Assembly (NCBI RefSeq): GCF_039872745.1
Contig: NZ_JBDPZD010000002.1
Coordinates: 620,001 to 684,000 of the forward strand
From: Pelomonas paludis
GTDB taxonomy: Bacteria > Pseudomonadota > Gammaproteobacteria > Burkholderiales > Burkholderiaceae_C
Direction: 5' to 3'
Length of the DNA: 64,000 bases
This document shows, one piece after another, positions 34,476 to 43,074 of the stretch. Position 1 is the stretch's first letter. Each line of letters begins with the position of its first letter. The notes below the pieces were generated by a model. It ran no database searches and was not told the DNA's origin. It saw only the letters and a list, made by a program, of their open reading frames with translations. The translations under genes and the position numbers were made by a program.

Positions 34476-37076
34476 ATGCCCGGCGTGAGCGCCCTGGAGT
34501 TTTCGTCCGAGTCCCGCCCAGCGCCGCTGGGTGGCCTGCCTGCCGCGTACCGCAGCACGCAGCCGGGCCGGCCCGGCCACTTCAATGAGCTGACCGGGCG
34601 CGTGCACGCCCCGGGCGAATCGCAGCGCAGCCTCTCGCCGCTGTGGCAGGCCTTCTGGCAGGCCACGCCCCAGGCCAGCGGTGCCGAGCTGGACGCCTTG
34701 GTGGCCCGCGTGCGCCGCCGCGTGCAGGACGACGGCGCCAGCTACAACGTGCACGGCGACCCGGGCTCCTCGCGCTCGCGCCAGTGGCCGCTGGAGTTGC
34801 TGCCCATGCTGATCAGCAGCCAGGACTGGGCCGGCATCGACGCCGGCGTGCGCCAGCGCGCCCGCATGCTCAACGCCACGCTGGCGGATGTGTACGGCCA
34901 GCGCCGCCTGCTGCACGACGGCCTGCTGCCCACCGATCTGGTGCTGGCCCACCCCAGCTACCTGCGCCCCATGCACGGCTGCCGCCCGCCCGGTGGCGTG
35001 CACCTGCATGTGCTGGCCGTGGACCTGGCGCGCTGCGAGGACGGGCGCTGGTGGGTGGTGGGCCAGCGCACCCAGGTGCCCTCGGGCCTGGGCTACATCC
35101 TGGAGAACCGCCTGGTGGTGGCCCAGCAGTTCCCGCAGGCTTTCCGCGAGATGGGCGTGCAGCGCCTGGCGGCCAGCTACCGCGACCTGCTCGCCGGCCT
35201 CACCCGCCTCTCGCCCGCCGGGGCGCGCAGTCGCGTGGCCCTGCTGACGCCCGGGCCACGCAACGAGACCTACTTCGAGCACGCCTTCCTGGCGCGCTAC
35301 CTGGGCATCGCCCTGGTGGAGGGCGGCGACCTGACGGTGCGCGAGGACAAGGTCTACCTCAAGACCCTGACCGGCCTGGAGCGCGTGCACGTGCTGCTGC
35401 GCCGGGTGGACGACGACTTCCTCGACCCGCTGGAGCTGCGGCCCGACTCGGCCCTGGGCGTGCCCGGCCTCATCCAGGCGCTGCGCGCGGGCGAGGTCGT
35501 GGTGGCCAATGCGCCGGGCAGTGGCTGGCTGGAGAGCCCGGGCCTGTCGGCCTTCTGGCCCGGCGTGGCCGAGGCGCTGCTGGGCGAGTCGCTCAGCCTG
35601 CCGGCCGTGACGACCTGGTGGTGCGGCGAGGCGGGCGTCTGGGCCTCACTGCGCAACCGACTGCGCGAGTTCATCGTGGTCCCGAGCTTCCCCGCGGCCG
35701 AAACCACGCACAGCTTTGACCCCGTGGTGGGCGCCGAGCTGTCGGCCGACAAACTGGCCGAGTTGGCCCGCCGCATCGAGGCCGAGCCGGCCGCCTTCAC
35801 GCTGCAGGCGCCGGTCAAGCTCTCGCACCAGCCGGTGTGGACCGGCCGCCACCTGGAGCCGCGCGCCGCCGTACTGCGTGTGTATGCGATGAGCGACGGC
35901 CAGGGCGACTGGCAGGTGCTGCCCGGCGGCCTCACCCGCGTGGCCCCGCAGCGGGAGGCCTCGACCGAAGGCTGGCTCTCCATCCAACGCGGCAGCGCCA
36001 CCGTGGACACCTGGGTGCTGACCGACGGCCCGGTGGACACCACCTCGCTGCTGCCCTCCCCCATGCAAGCGGCCGAGCTGGCCGCCGCGCACCGCACAGT
36101 CACCAGCCGCTCGGCCGAGAACCTCTTCTGGCTGGGCCGCTACACCGAGCGTGCCGAGAACACCGCGCGCCTCGCGCGCCTCACGCTGGAGGCCCTGGCC
36201 GGCGTGCAGCGCGGCGTGCTGCCGCCCGAGATGACGGCGCTGCTGCAGGTGCTGGCGCGCCGCCACGGCCTCTTCACCGGCGAAGTGCCGGGCCGCGCCG
36301 AGTTCGAGCACAAGCTGCTGGCTGCCTTGCCCGCCGCCAGCGGCAGCTTTGGCGTGGGCTTCAACCTCGGCGCTTTGCGCGACTGCGGCGAGGCCCTGCG
36401 CGAGCGCCTCTCGCCAGAGGCCTGGCGCTTGATCCACGACGTGGGCCAACACTTCGAGCAACACGTGATTGAAGCCCTGCGCGGCCCCTCGGCCGGGCCC
36501 GACTGCCTGGGCGTGCTGGCGCGCGTGGACACCCACCTCGCCGCCCTCACCGGCATCCAGACCGACCGCATGACGCGCGACGACGGCTGGCGCTTGCTGT
36601 CTATCGGCCGGCAGATCGAGCGGCTCGTCTTCCTGTGCGAGGCGCTGGCCGATGTCTTTGAGCACGACCTGGCCCTGAGCGAGGACGGCTTTGCGCTGGT
36701 GCTGGCGCTGTTTGACTCCACCATCACCTACCGCGCCCAGTTCCAGGCCCGGCGCGAGCTGGCGCCGCTGCTGCATCTGCTGGTGCACAGCACCGAGAAC
36801 CCGCGCTCGCTGGGCTGGGTCACGCGCACACTGCGCGAGCGCTTTGCCAAGCTGTCGCGCCACGAGGCCGACCCGCGCTGGGCCGCCGAGATTGCCGCCC
36901 GCCTGCCCGAGCCCACCGACTGGCCGCTGGACATGCTGAGTGAGCCCGAGACCCACCACCTGGCCCTGACGACCCGGCTGCGCGTCACAGCGGCGGCCGC
37001 ACAGGGCCTGTCCAACCACATCAGCCAGCAGTTCTTTGCCCACGTCGTCGGCACCGAGCAGCGCGTGTGGCAGTGA
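34476..37076 (+). CDS. Fused circularly permuted ATP-grasp / alpha-E protein
   Basis: 866-aa fusion. Residues about 20-510 are the ATP-grasp part (MHGCRPPGGVHL, GLGYILENRLVVAQQF, YFEHAFLARYLGIALVEGG, LLRRVDDDFLDP) and about 540-866 the alpha-E part (ENLFWLGRYTERAENTARLA). Compared with the separate paralogue at 24809, the ATP-grasp lysine is V402 (FIVVPSFPA), the glycine loop is missing and the Asp of DLRPF is V466 (AVLRVYAM), so ligase activity is in doubt. I chose ATG 34476, because earlier starts overlap the small membrane gene. A transglutaminase gene follows at 37085 (8-base gap). It is the core of a second, compact locus. Confidence 0.9.
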   Translation: MPGVSALEFSSESRPAPLGGLPAAYRSTQPGRPGHFNELTGRVHAPGESQRSLSPLWQAFWQATPQASGAELDALVARVRRRVQDDGASYNVHGDPGSSRSRQWPLELLPMLISSQDWAGIDAGVRQRARMLNATLADVYGQRRLLHDGLLPTDLVLAHPSYLRPMHGCRPPGGVHLHVLAVDLARCEDGRWWVVGQRTQVPSGLGYILENRLVVAQQFPQAFREMGVQRLAASYRDLLAGLTRLSPAGARSRVALLTPGPRNETYFEHAFLARYLGIALVEGGDLTVREDKVYLKTLTGLERVHVLLRRVDDDFLDPLELRPDSALGVPGLIQALRAGEVVVANAPGSGWLESPGLSAFWPGVAEALLGESLSLPAVTTWWCGEAGVWASLRNRLREFIVVPSFPAAETTHSFDPVVGAELSADKLAELARRIEAEPAAFTLQAPVKLSHQPVWTGRHLEPRAAVLRVYAMSDGQGDWQVLPGGLTRVAPQREASTEGWLSIQRGSATVDTWVLTDGPVDTTSLLPSPMQAAELAAAHRTVTSRSAENLFWLGRYTERAENTARLARLTLEALAGVQRGVLPPEMTALLQVLARRHGLFTGEVPGRAEFEHKLLAALPAASGSFGVGFNLGALRDCGEALRERLSPEAWRLIHDVGQHFEQHVIEALRGPSAGPDCLGVLARVDTHLAALTGIQTDRMTRDDGWRLLSIGRQIERLVFLCEALADVFEHDLALSEDGFALVLALFDSTITYRAQFQARRELAPLLHLLVHSTENPRSLGWVTRTLRERFAKLSRHEADPRWAAEIAARLPEPTDWPLDMLSEPETHHLALTTRLRVTAAAAQGLSNHISQQFFAHVVGTEQRVWQ

Positions 37077-37084
37077 TCGACTCG

Positions 37085-37966
37085 ATGCGCCAGCTCAGCG
37101 TCCTGCACATCACCCGCTACGCCTACAGCGCCGATGTCGAGTCGGCGCAGCACGCGGCCGTGCTGGTGCCGCGCGACACGCCCTGGCAGCGCGTGCTGGA
37201 CTGGGAGCTCGACATCACGCCCGAGCCCGATGGCTGGCGCGGCGCTGCCGAACGCGTGCGGCGCGACGCCTGGGGCAATGCCCGCCTGGTGTTCGGCCAC
37301 GCCCGCGTGCACCAGCGGCTGACGGTGAGCAGCCGCTTCAGCGTGGCATTGCAATCCCGCCCTGCCCCCGACCCAGCGCGTGGCCCGGCCTGGGAGCAGG
37401 CCGCGCTGCAGCCCATGGCGGGTTTTGAGGAGGTGCGCGAGTTCGGCCTGCCCTCGCCGCTGGCCATGCCCGATGCCGCGATCCGCAACTTCGCAGGCCG
37501 GGCCTTCGTGCCGGGTACGACGGTCGCGCAGGTGGGCTTGACCCTGCAGCACCTGATCCACGACTCGCTGCACTACCGCCCCGCCAGCACCCAGGTCAGC
37601 ACCCGCGCGGCGCAAGCGCTGGCGCAAGGCGCCGGTGTGTGCCAGGACTTTGCCCACCTCTTCATCGCCTGTGCTCGGTCACGCGGGCTGGCGGCGCGCT
37701 ATGTGTCGGGCTATCTGCTCACCCAGCCACCGCCCGGGCAGCCACGCTTGGTGGGGGCCGATGCCTCGCACGCCTGGGTCGAGCTGTGGTGCCCCGAGCA
37801 GGGCTGGATGGCGCTGGACCCCACCAATGACATCCCCGCCAACCTCGACCACGTGACCCTGGCCTGGGGCCGCGACTACAACGACGTAGCCCCGCTGCGC
37901 GGCGTGCTGCGCGGGGGCGGCACGGCCAGCCTCGTGGTGGAAGTCACGGTCGAGCCCGAGGCGTAA
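37085..37966 (+). CDS. Transglutaminase-like cysteine protease
   Basis: 293-aa protein of the bacterial transglutaminase-like protease family: an N-terminal beta domain (VLHITRYAYSADVESAQH) and a core with the triad Cys186 (GAGVCQDFAHL), His229 (ASHAWVELW) and Asp245 (ALDPTND). ATG 37085 is 8 bases after the fused ATP-grasp gene; GTG codons at 37067 and 37073 would overlap it. Partnering with ATP-grasp/alpha-E proteins suggests it processes or matures the same peptide. Unlike the paralogue at 27328, it lacks the DUF2126 extension. Confidence 0.92.
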   Translation: MRQLSVLHITRYAYSADVESAQHAAVLVPRDTPWQRVLDWELDITPEPDGWRGAAERVRRDAWGNARLVFGHARVHQRLTVSSRFSVALQSRPAPDPARGPAWEQAALQPMAGFEEVREFGLPSPLAMPDAAIRNFAGRAFVPGTTVAQVGLTLQHLIHDSLHYRPASTQVSTRAAQALAQGAGVCQDFAHLFIACARSRGLAARYVSGYLLTQPPPGQPRLVGADASHAWVELWCPEQGWMALDPTNDIPANLDHVTLAWGRDYNDVAPLRGVLRGGGTASLVVEVTVEPEA

Positions 37967-38048
37967 CCGGCTGTGTGCACGCGCAAGGGGTGCCGGCCTA
38001 TGCTGGCCCGCACCTCGCGCCTTGCACGTCGCACACCGCACCGCCTCC

Positions 38049-39218
38049 ATGCCCGCTCTGCAGGCCTCGCTCAAGACCCACCAGCGCTTCTCGCTGAACT
38101 GGAGCTACCTCGAAGCCATCGCCGGCGGCGTCTCGGCCATCGACCTGGGCAGCCTGGCCCTGCGCCAGCTGAGTGATGCCAAGCAGTTCGCCCGCGAGTA
38201 CGGCTACGACCTGGACCAGCCCGCCGTGCGGGCCTACTGCGCGCGCATCCACCGCGAGGCCGTGGACTTCGTGCGCCAGACCTTCCTCGCGCCCGAGCAG
38301 CACGGTGAGATCCCGCCCGAGGTGGCCGACGCTGCCGACCCGCTGCAGCTGCTGCTGATGGCCTCCTGCCGCACCCACTGCGTGGACGCGCGTCGGCTCT
38401 GGGCCTGCGCGGTGCTCAAGGTCATGCACGGCCTTTTCTACATCGACAGCAACCTCAAGCTGCGCCACTTCGAGGCCATCCGCCAGCAGGTGTTTGACGG
38501 CCTCGACGCCGTGCTGCGCTGCGAAGGCGAGCAGCACTGGCTGACCGATGGCGCGGTCTGCCTGCCTCTGGTGCATGTGGAGCACAAGCGCAACAAGAGC
38601 CGCCACAGCATCCTGCTCAAGCTGCTGCAAAAGCCCGAGTACGTGGCCGCCGACATCCACGACCACCTGGGCCTGCGCCTCACCCTGAACACCCGCATGG
38701 AGTGCCTGCTGGCGCTGGACCTGCTGCGCCGCGCCCACGTGGTGGCGCTGACCAACCTCGAAGTCAGCCGCACGCGCAACAGCCTGCTCGATTTGGCCGT
38801 GGCCAAGCAGGTCTTCAAGCGCTACCGCGCCTTGATCGACCGCGCCAGCGACTACCCGCTGGACCTGCTGCGCCAGATGGACCTGGAGCTGGCCGAACTG
38901 TGCGCGCGCCGCGCGCGGACCGACAGCCGCCACGCCAGCAACCCCCACACCGCCAGCGACTTCCACAGCCTGCAGCTGACGGTGCGCAAGATGATCCACC
39001 TGCCCGCCACCGAGCTCAGCCCCGCCATCGAAGGCCTGCTGGCCGAGCCGCCGGACGTGAGTTTTTTCTTCGCCTTCGAGATCCAGCTGATCGACGCAGC
39101 CAGTCTGGCCCACAGCCAGGACGGCGAGTCCAGCCACGAGGCCTACAAGCGCCGGCAGGTCAGTACGGCCAGGCGGCGGGTGCTGGGGCCGGAGCTGATC
39201 AGCCGGCTTCAGGCATAG
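38049..39218 (+). CDS. Conserved protein of unknown function
   Basis: 389-aa soluble, mostly helical protein. I do not firmly recognise the family, though a set of about 390-aa conserved proteins near this type of locus comes to mind. Features seen: FSLNWSYLEAIAGGVSAIDL at the N-terminus, CRTHCVDARRLWACAVLKVMH, a basic HKRNKSRHSILLKLLQKPEY and the highly charged RRARTDSRHASNPHTASD. There is no signal peptide or membrane helix. ATG 38049 is chosen; an in-frame TTG at 38022 would add nine residues. It is 82 bases after the transglutaminase gene and on the same strand, so it may belong to the second ATP-grasp locus. It overlaps the convergent LysR gene by 10 bases. Confidence 0.7.
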   Translation: MPALQASLKTHQRFSLNWSYLEAIAGGVSAIDLGSLALRQLSDAKQFAREYGYDLDQPAVRAYCARIHREAVDFVRQTFLAPEQHGEIPPEVADAADPLQLLLMASCRTHCVDARRLWACAVLKVMHGLFYIDSNLKLRHFEAIRQQVFDGLDAVLRCEGEQHWLTDGAVCLPLVHVEHKRNKSRHSILLKLLQKPEYVAADIHDHLGLRLTLNTRMECLLALDLLRRAHVVALTNLEVSRTRNSLLDLAVAKQVFKRYRALIDRASDYPLDLLRQMDLELAELCARRARTDSRHASNPHTASDFHSLQLTVRKMIHLPATELSPAIEGLLAEPPDVSFFFAFEIQLIDAASLAHSQDGESSHEAYKRRQVSTARRRVLGPELISRLQA

Positions 39219-40126
39219 CGGTCCAGGCCGTTCACCAGGCGCTGGCACAGGCGCGGCTCGCTCAGCCGCTCCAGCCACCAGGCCAGGGCTCGGCCTTCAA
39301 CGCCTTCGCGCCAGCCCACGTACAAGGTGTTGGGCTCGCGAGGCACGGCCATCCGCTTGGGCACCAGCTCACCCCGCTGCAGCAGGGATGCCACCCGCGC
39401 CTCCGGCAGCCAGCCCACGCCCAGGCCGGCGCACTGCGCGGCGATCTTGGCCGCCATGCTGGGCAGGGCCAGCGTGGCCTGGCCGGCGCCGTGGCCGTAG
39501 GCGCGGCCTTCAGTGCGGCGCGAGCTGTCGGCCACCACCACGGCGCGGTGGGCGCGCATCTGGTCGGCACCCAGCGGCTCGGGCGCCTTGGCCAGCGGGT
39601 GGCGTGGCGCCACGGCATAGACCCAGCCCAGTTGCCCCAGCTCCTTCCAGCGCACGCCGGCATAGCTGGGCGGCTCGTTGGTGGCACCGATCACCAGGTC
39701 GGCACGGCCTTCGCTCAGCGCCTCCCAGGTGCCGCCCAGCACTTCGTGCGTGACACGCAGGCTGACGCCCGAGTCCAGCGCATCGAAGTCCTGGATCACG
39801 GGCAGCAGGCTCTCGAACTCCAGCAGCTCGTCGGTGACGATCCAGAGCCGCTCCTCCCAGCCCCGCGCCACCTGGCCCACGCGGCGGTTCAGGCGCTGCA
39901 TGTCGTCGTGTAGGCGCGCAGCCTCCCGCACCAGCAGCTCGCCAGCCGCCGTGAGCTGTAGGCGGTAACGGCGGCGGTCGAACAGCAGGGCGTCGAAGCG
40001 CGCCTCGATCTGCCGCAGCGTGTAGGACACCGAGGACGGCGCCTTGCCCAGCCGCGCCGCCGCCCGCGTGAGGCTGCCACTCTCGCGCAGCGCCTCCATC
40101 AGCTGGATCTCTTCGTCGGTCAGCAT
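39209..40126 (-). CDS. LysR-family transcriptional regulator
   Basis: 305 aa, the usual LysR size. N-terminal winged helix-turn-helix (about 1-60: LMEALRESGSLTRAAARLGK, SSVSYTLRQIEA) and a C-terminal effector-binding domain (about 90-300: LWIVTDELLEFESLLPVIQDF, DLVIGATNEPP). ATG 40126 matches the family start. It is divergent from the SDR gene with 112 bases between, the classic LysR arrangement, so it most likely controls that dehydrogenase. The effector is unknown. The 3' end overlaps the convergent hypothetical gene. Confidence 0.92.
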   Translation of the reverse strand: MLTDEEIQLMEALRESGSLTRAAARLGKAPSSVSYTLRQIEARFDALLFDRRRYRLQLTAAGELLVREAARLHDDMQRLNRRVGQVARGWEERLWIVTDELLEFESLLPVIQDFDALDSGVSLRVTHEVLGGTWEALSEGRADLVIGATNEPPSYAGVRWKELGQLGWVYAVAPRHPLAKAPEPLGADQMRAHRAVVVADSSRRTEGRAYGHGAGQATLALPSMAAKIAAQCAGLGVGWLPEARVASLLQRGELVPKRMAVPREPNTLYVGWREGVEGRALAWWLERLSEPRLCQRLVNGLDRYA

Positions 40127-40238
40127 GTTCAAAGGCTTCGCACATGTCGGCCAAGCGGCCCGGACGTCTTCTTGACCTGGATTGCCGAGTATCGAGTCCA
40201 CGGCAACACCGCCGCTCAACGCACTCGAAAGGCCCCCC

Positions 40239-40973
40239 ATGTCTCGCTTCGCAAACAAGACCGTCCTCGTCACCGGCGGCACCTCCGGCATCGGCCTGGC
40301 AGCCGCCCGCGCCTTTGCCGCCGAAGGCGCCCAGGTCATCGTCACCGCACGCCCCGGCAAGCCCGCCCAGGTGGACCCTGGCCTGGAGCTGATTGCCCTG
40401 GATGCTGCCGATGTCGCCGGCGCCCGCGCGCTGGCCGCCGACCTTGCGGCGGGCGGGCGGCGGCTTGACGCCGTCTTCGTCAACGCCGGCGTGGCCGAGT
40501 TCGCCCCGCTGGCCGACGCCAGCGAGGCCCTGTGGGACCGCAGCTTCGCCACCAATGCCAAGGGCGCGTTCTTCCTGATCCAGGCCCTGCGTCCAGTGCT
40601 GGCGCGCGGCGCGTCCATCGTGCTCAATGGCTCCATCAATGCGCACATCGGCATGCCCAACTCGGCCATCTACGCCGCCAGCAAAGCCGCGCTGATTTCG
40701 CTGGCCAAGACCTTGTCGGCCGAGCTGTTGCCGCAAGGGGCGCGCGTCAATGTCGTCAGCCCGGGGCCGGTGGCCACGCCGCTCTACGGCAAGCTCGGCT
40801 TTGACGCAGACACGCTCAAGCAGATGGCGGCGCAGATCCAGAGCCAGGTGCCGCTGGGCCGGTTCGGGACGCCCGAGGAGATCGCCTCGACGGTGCTGCA
40901 CCTGGCCGCGCCCGAGTCGGCCTTCATCGTCGGCTCCGAGATCGTGGTGGACGGCGGCATGAGCCAGCTCTGA
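40239..40973 (+). CDS. Short-chain dehydrogenase/reductase
   Basis: 244-aa NAD(P)-dependent oxidoreductase. Rossmann glycine motif TGGTSGIG at about 11-18, NAG motif FVNAGVAE, the catalytic Ser in NGSINAHIGM, and the Tyr-x3-Lys pair in YAASKAAL. R at VTARPGK after the second strand favours NADP(H). The C-terminus ends GSEIVVDGGMSQL, typical of classical SDRs. ATG 40239 follows AAAGG. It is the presumed target of the divergent LysR regulator; the substrate cannot be told. Confidence 0.92.
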   Translation: MSRFANKTVLVTGGTSGIGLAAARAFAAEGAQVIVTARPGKPAQVDPGLELIALDAADVAGARALAADLAAGGRRLDAVFVNAGVAEFAPLADASEALWDRSFATNAKGAFFLIQALRPVLARGASIVLNGSINAHIGMPNSAIYAASKAALISLAKTLSAELLPQGARVNVVSPGPVATPLYGKLGFDADTLKQMAAQIQSQVPLGRFGTPEEIASTVLHLAAPESAFIVGSEIVVDGGMSQL

Positions 40974-41046
40974 GTGCGTCCGGCCCGCTTGGGGGCTTTA
41001 GCGCGGGCGTTGACAATCGACGCTCACGCCGTAGCCCCTCGCCGCC

Positions 41047-43074
41047 ATGTCTGCCGTCCTCTCCCGCACCGTGAACGGGGCCTGCCCCCATGACTGCCCT
41101 GACACCTGCGCGATGCAGGTCACCGTCGAGAACGAACGCGTGGTGCGCATCGTGGGCCGGCAGGACCACCCCAGCACCCATGGCGCGCTGTGCACCAAGG
41201 TCTCGCGCTATGCCGAGCGCACCTACCACCCGGACCGCCTGCTGCACCCGCTGCGCCGCGTCAGCCGCAAGGACGAGGCCCCGCGCTTCGAGCGCGTGAG
41301 CTGGGCCGAGGCCCTGGCCGACATCGCAGCGCGCCTCAAGGCCATCGCCGCGCGCGACCCGCAGGCCATCCAGCCCTACAGCTATGCCGGCACCATGGGC
41401 CTGCTGCAGGGCGAGGCCATGGCCGGGCGCTTCTTCAACAAGCTCGGCGCCGCGCGGCTGGACCGCACCATCTGCGCGATGGCAGGCGGCAATGCCATGC
41501 TTGAAGCCTACGGCGGCAAGATCGGCATGCACTACCGGCACTTCGCGGGCAGCCAGCTGATCCTGATCTGGGGCAGCAATGCGATCACGTCCAACCTGCA
41601 CTTCTGGACTTTTGCGCAGGCCGCCAAGCGCAATGGCGCACGGCTGATCTGCATCGACCCACGCCGCACCGAGACGGCCGAGAAGTGCCACCAGCACATC
41701 GCCCTGCTGCCCGGCACCGACGGCGCGCTGGCCCTGGGGCTGATGCACGAGCTGATCCAGCACGACTGGCTGGATCACGACTACCTGCGCCAGCACGTGG
41801 ACGGCTTTGAGGAGCTGCGCGCGAAAGCCTTGGCCTGGCCGCCCGAGTGCACGGCCGCCGAGTGCGGCATCACCGCCGACGAGGTGCGCGAGCTGGCCCG
41901 CGTCTATGCCACCACCAAGCCCGCCGCCATCCGCCTCAACTACGGCATGCAACGCGTGCGCGGCGGCGGCAATGCGGTGCGCCTGATTGCCATGCTGCCC
42001 TGCCTGACCGGCGCCTGGCGGCACGAGAGCGGCGGCCTGCTGCTCTCGGGCTCGGGCTGGTTTGCGCCCTTCAAGCGCGCTGATCTGGAGCGCCCCGAGC
42101 TGCTGGCCGGCCGCACGCCGCGCACGGTCAATATGAGCACCATCGGCGACGACCTGCTGCGCGAGGCGAACCCGGCGTTTGGCCCGCGCATCGAGGCCCT
42201 CATCGTCTACAACAGCAACCCGGTGGCGGTGGCGCCCGAGTCGCGCAAGGTGGTGGCGGGCTTCCAGCGCAGCGACCTCCTCACCGTGGTGCTGGAGCAC
42301 TTCATGACCGACACGGCCGACCTGGCCGACTACGTGCTGCCGGCCACCACGCAGCTGGAGCACCTGGACGTGCACACCACCTACGGCCACACCGATGTGC
42401 TGATGAACCACCCGGCCATCGCCCCGCTGGGCGAGGCCAAGCCCAACACGCAGATCTTCCGCGAGCTGGCCGCTGCCATGGGCTTTGACGACCCCTGCCT
42501 CGCCGACACCGACGAGCAGATGGCCGACCAGGCCTTCACGCCCGAGATCGACATGGCCCTGCTGCGGCGCGACGGCATCCACCCGCTGCCCCTGCCCGAG
42601 GCGCCGTTTGCGAACGGGGCTTTCCGCACCCCCAGCGGCAAGGCGCAGGCCGGTGGTTGCGACTACGTGCCCAACTACGAGAGCGTGCGCAGCAACCCCG
42701 AGCTGGCCGCCCGCTACCCGCTGGCCATGATCTCGCCGCCGGCGCGCAACTTCATGAACTCCACGTTTGCCAACGTCGAGAGCCTGCGCCAGGCCGAGGG
42801 CGAGCCGCTGCTGGAGATGCACCCCGACGACGCCGCAGCGCGCGGCCTGCAGGACGGCAAGCTGGTGGCCGCCTTCAATGACCGTGGCCGCTATGTGTGC
42901 CGGCTGCGCATCAGCCTGCGGGCGCGGGCGGGCGTGGTCCATGGCCTGGGCGTGTGGTGGCGCAAGCAGGGCGTGCAAGGCACCAATGTGAATGAACTGA
43001 CGCATCAGCGCCTGACCGACATCGGCGCTGCGCCAGCCTTTTACGACTGCCTGGTCGAGGTGGCGGCCGCGTGA
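41047..43074 (+). CDS. Molybdopterin-dependent oxidoreductase (formate dehydrogenase-like)
   Basis: 675-aa enzyme of the DMSO-reductase superfamily with bis-molybdopterin guanine dinucleotide. The N-terminus carries an iron-sulfur site: CPHDCPDTC followed by a fourth Cys in GALCTKV. Further marks: LIWGSNAITSNLH, CIDPRRTETA, AIRLNYGMQRVRGGGN and the C-terminal dinucleotide-binding GTNVNELT. There is no Tat signal, so it is cytoplasmic. The usual Cys/SeCys metal ligand place reads ICAMAGGNA. The substrate is unknown. The stop overlaps the next gene's GTG, so the two are translationally coupled. Confidence 0.9.
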   Translation: MSAVLSRTVNGACPHDCPDTCAMQVTVENERVVRIVGRQDHPSTHGALCTKVSRYAERTYHPDRLLHPLRRVSRKDEAPRFERVSWAEALADIAARLKAIAARDPQAIQPYSYAGTMGLLQGEAMAGRFFNKLGAARLDRTICAMAGGNAMLEAYGGKIGMHYRHFAGSQLILIWGSNAITSNLHFWTFAQAAKRNGARLICIDPRRTETAEKCHQHIALLPGTDGALALGLMHELIQHDWLDHDYLRQHVDGFEELRAKALAWPPECTAAECGITADEVRELARVYATTKPAAIRLNYGMQRVRGGGNAVRLIAMLPCLTGAWRHESGGLLLSGSGWFAPFKRADLERPELLAGRTPRTVNMSTIGDDLLREANPAFGPRIEALIVYNSNPVAVAPESRKVVAGFQRSDLLTVVLEHFMTDTADLADYVLPATTQLEHLDVHTTYGHTDVLMNHPAIAPLGEAKPNTQIFRELAAAMGFDDPCLADTDEQMADQAFTPEIDMALLRRDGIHPLPLPEAPFANGAFRTPSGKAQAGGCDYVPNYESVRSNPELAARYPLAMISPPARNFMNSTFANVESLRQAEGEPLLEMHPDDAAARGLQDGKLVAAFNDRGRYVCRLRISLRARAGVVHGLGVWWRKQGVQGTNVNELTHQRLTDIGAAPAFYDCLVEVAAA

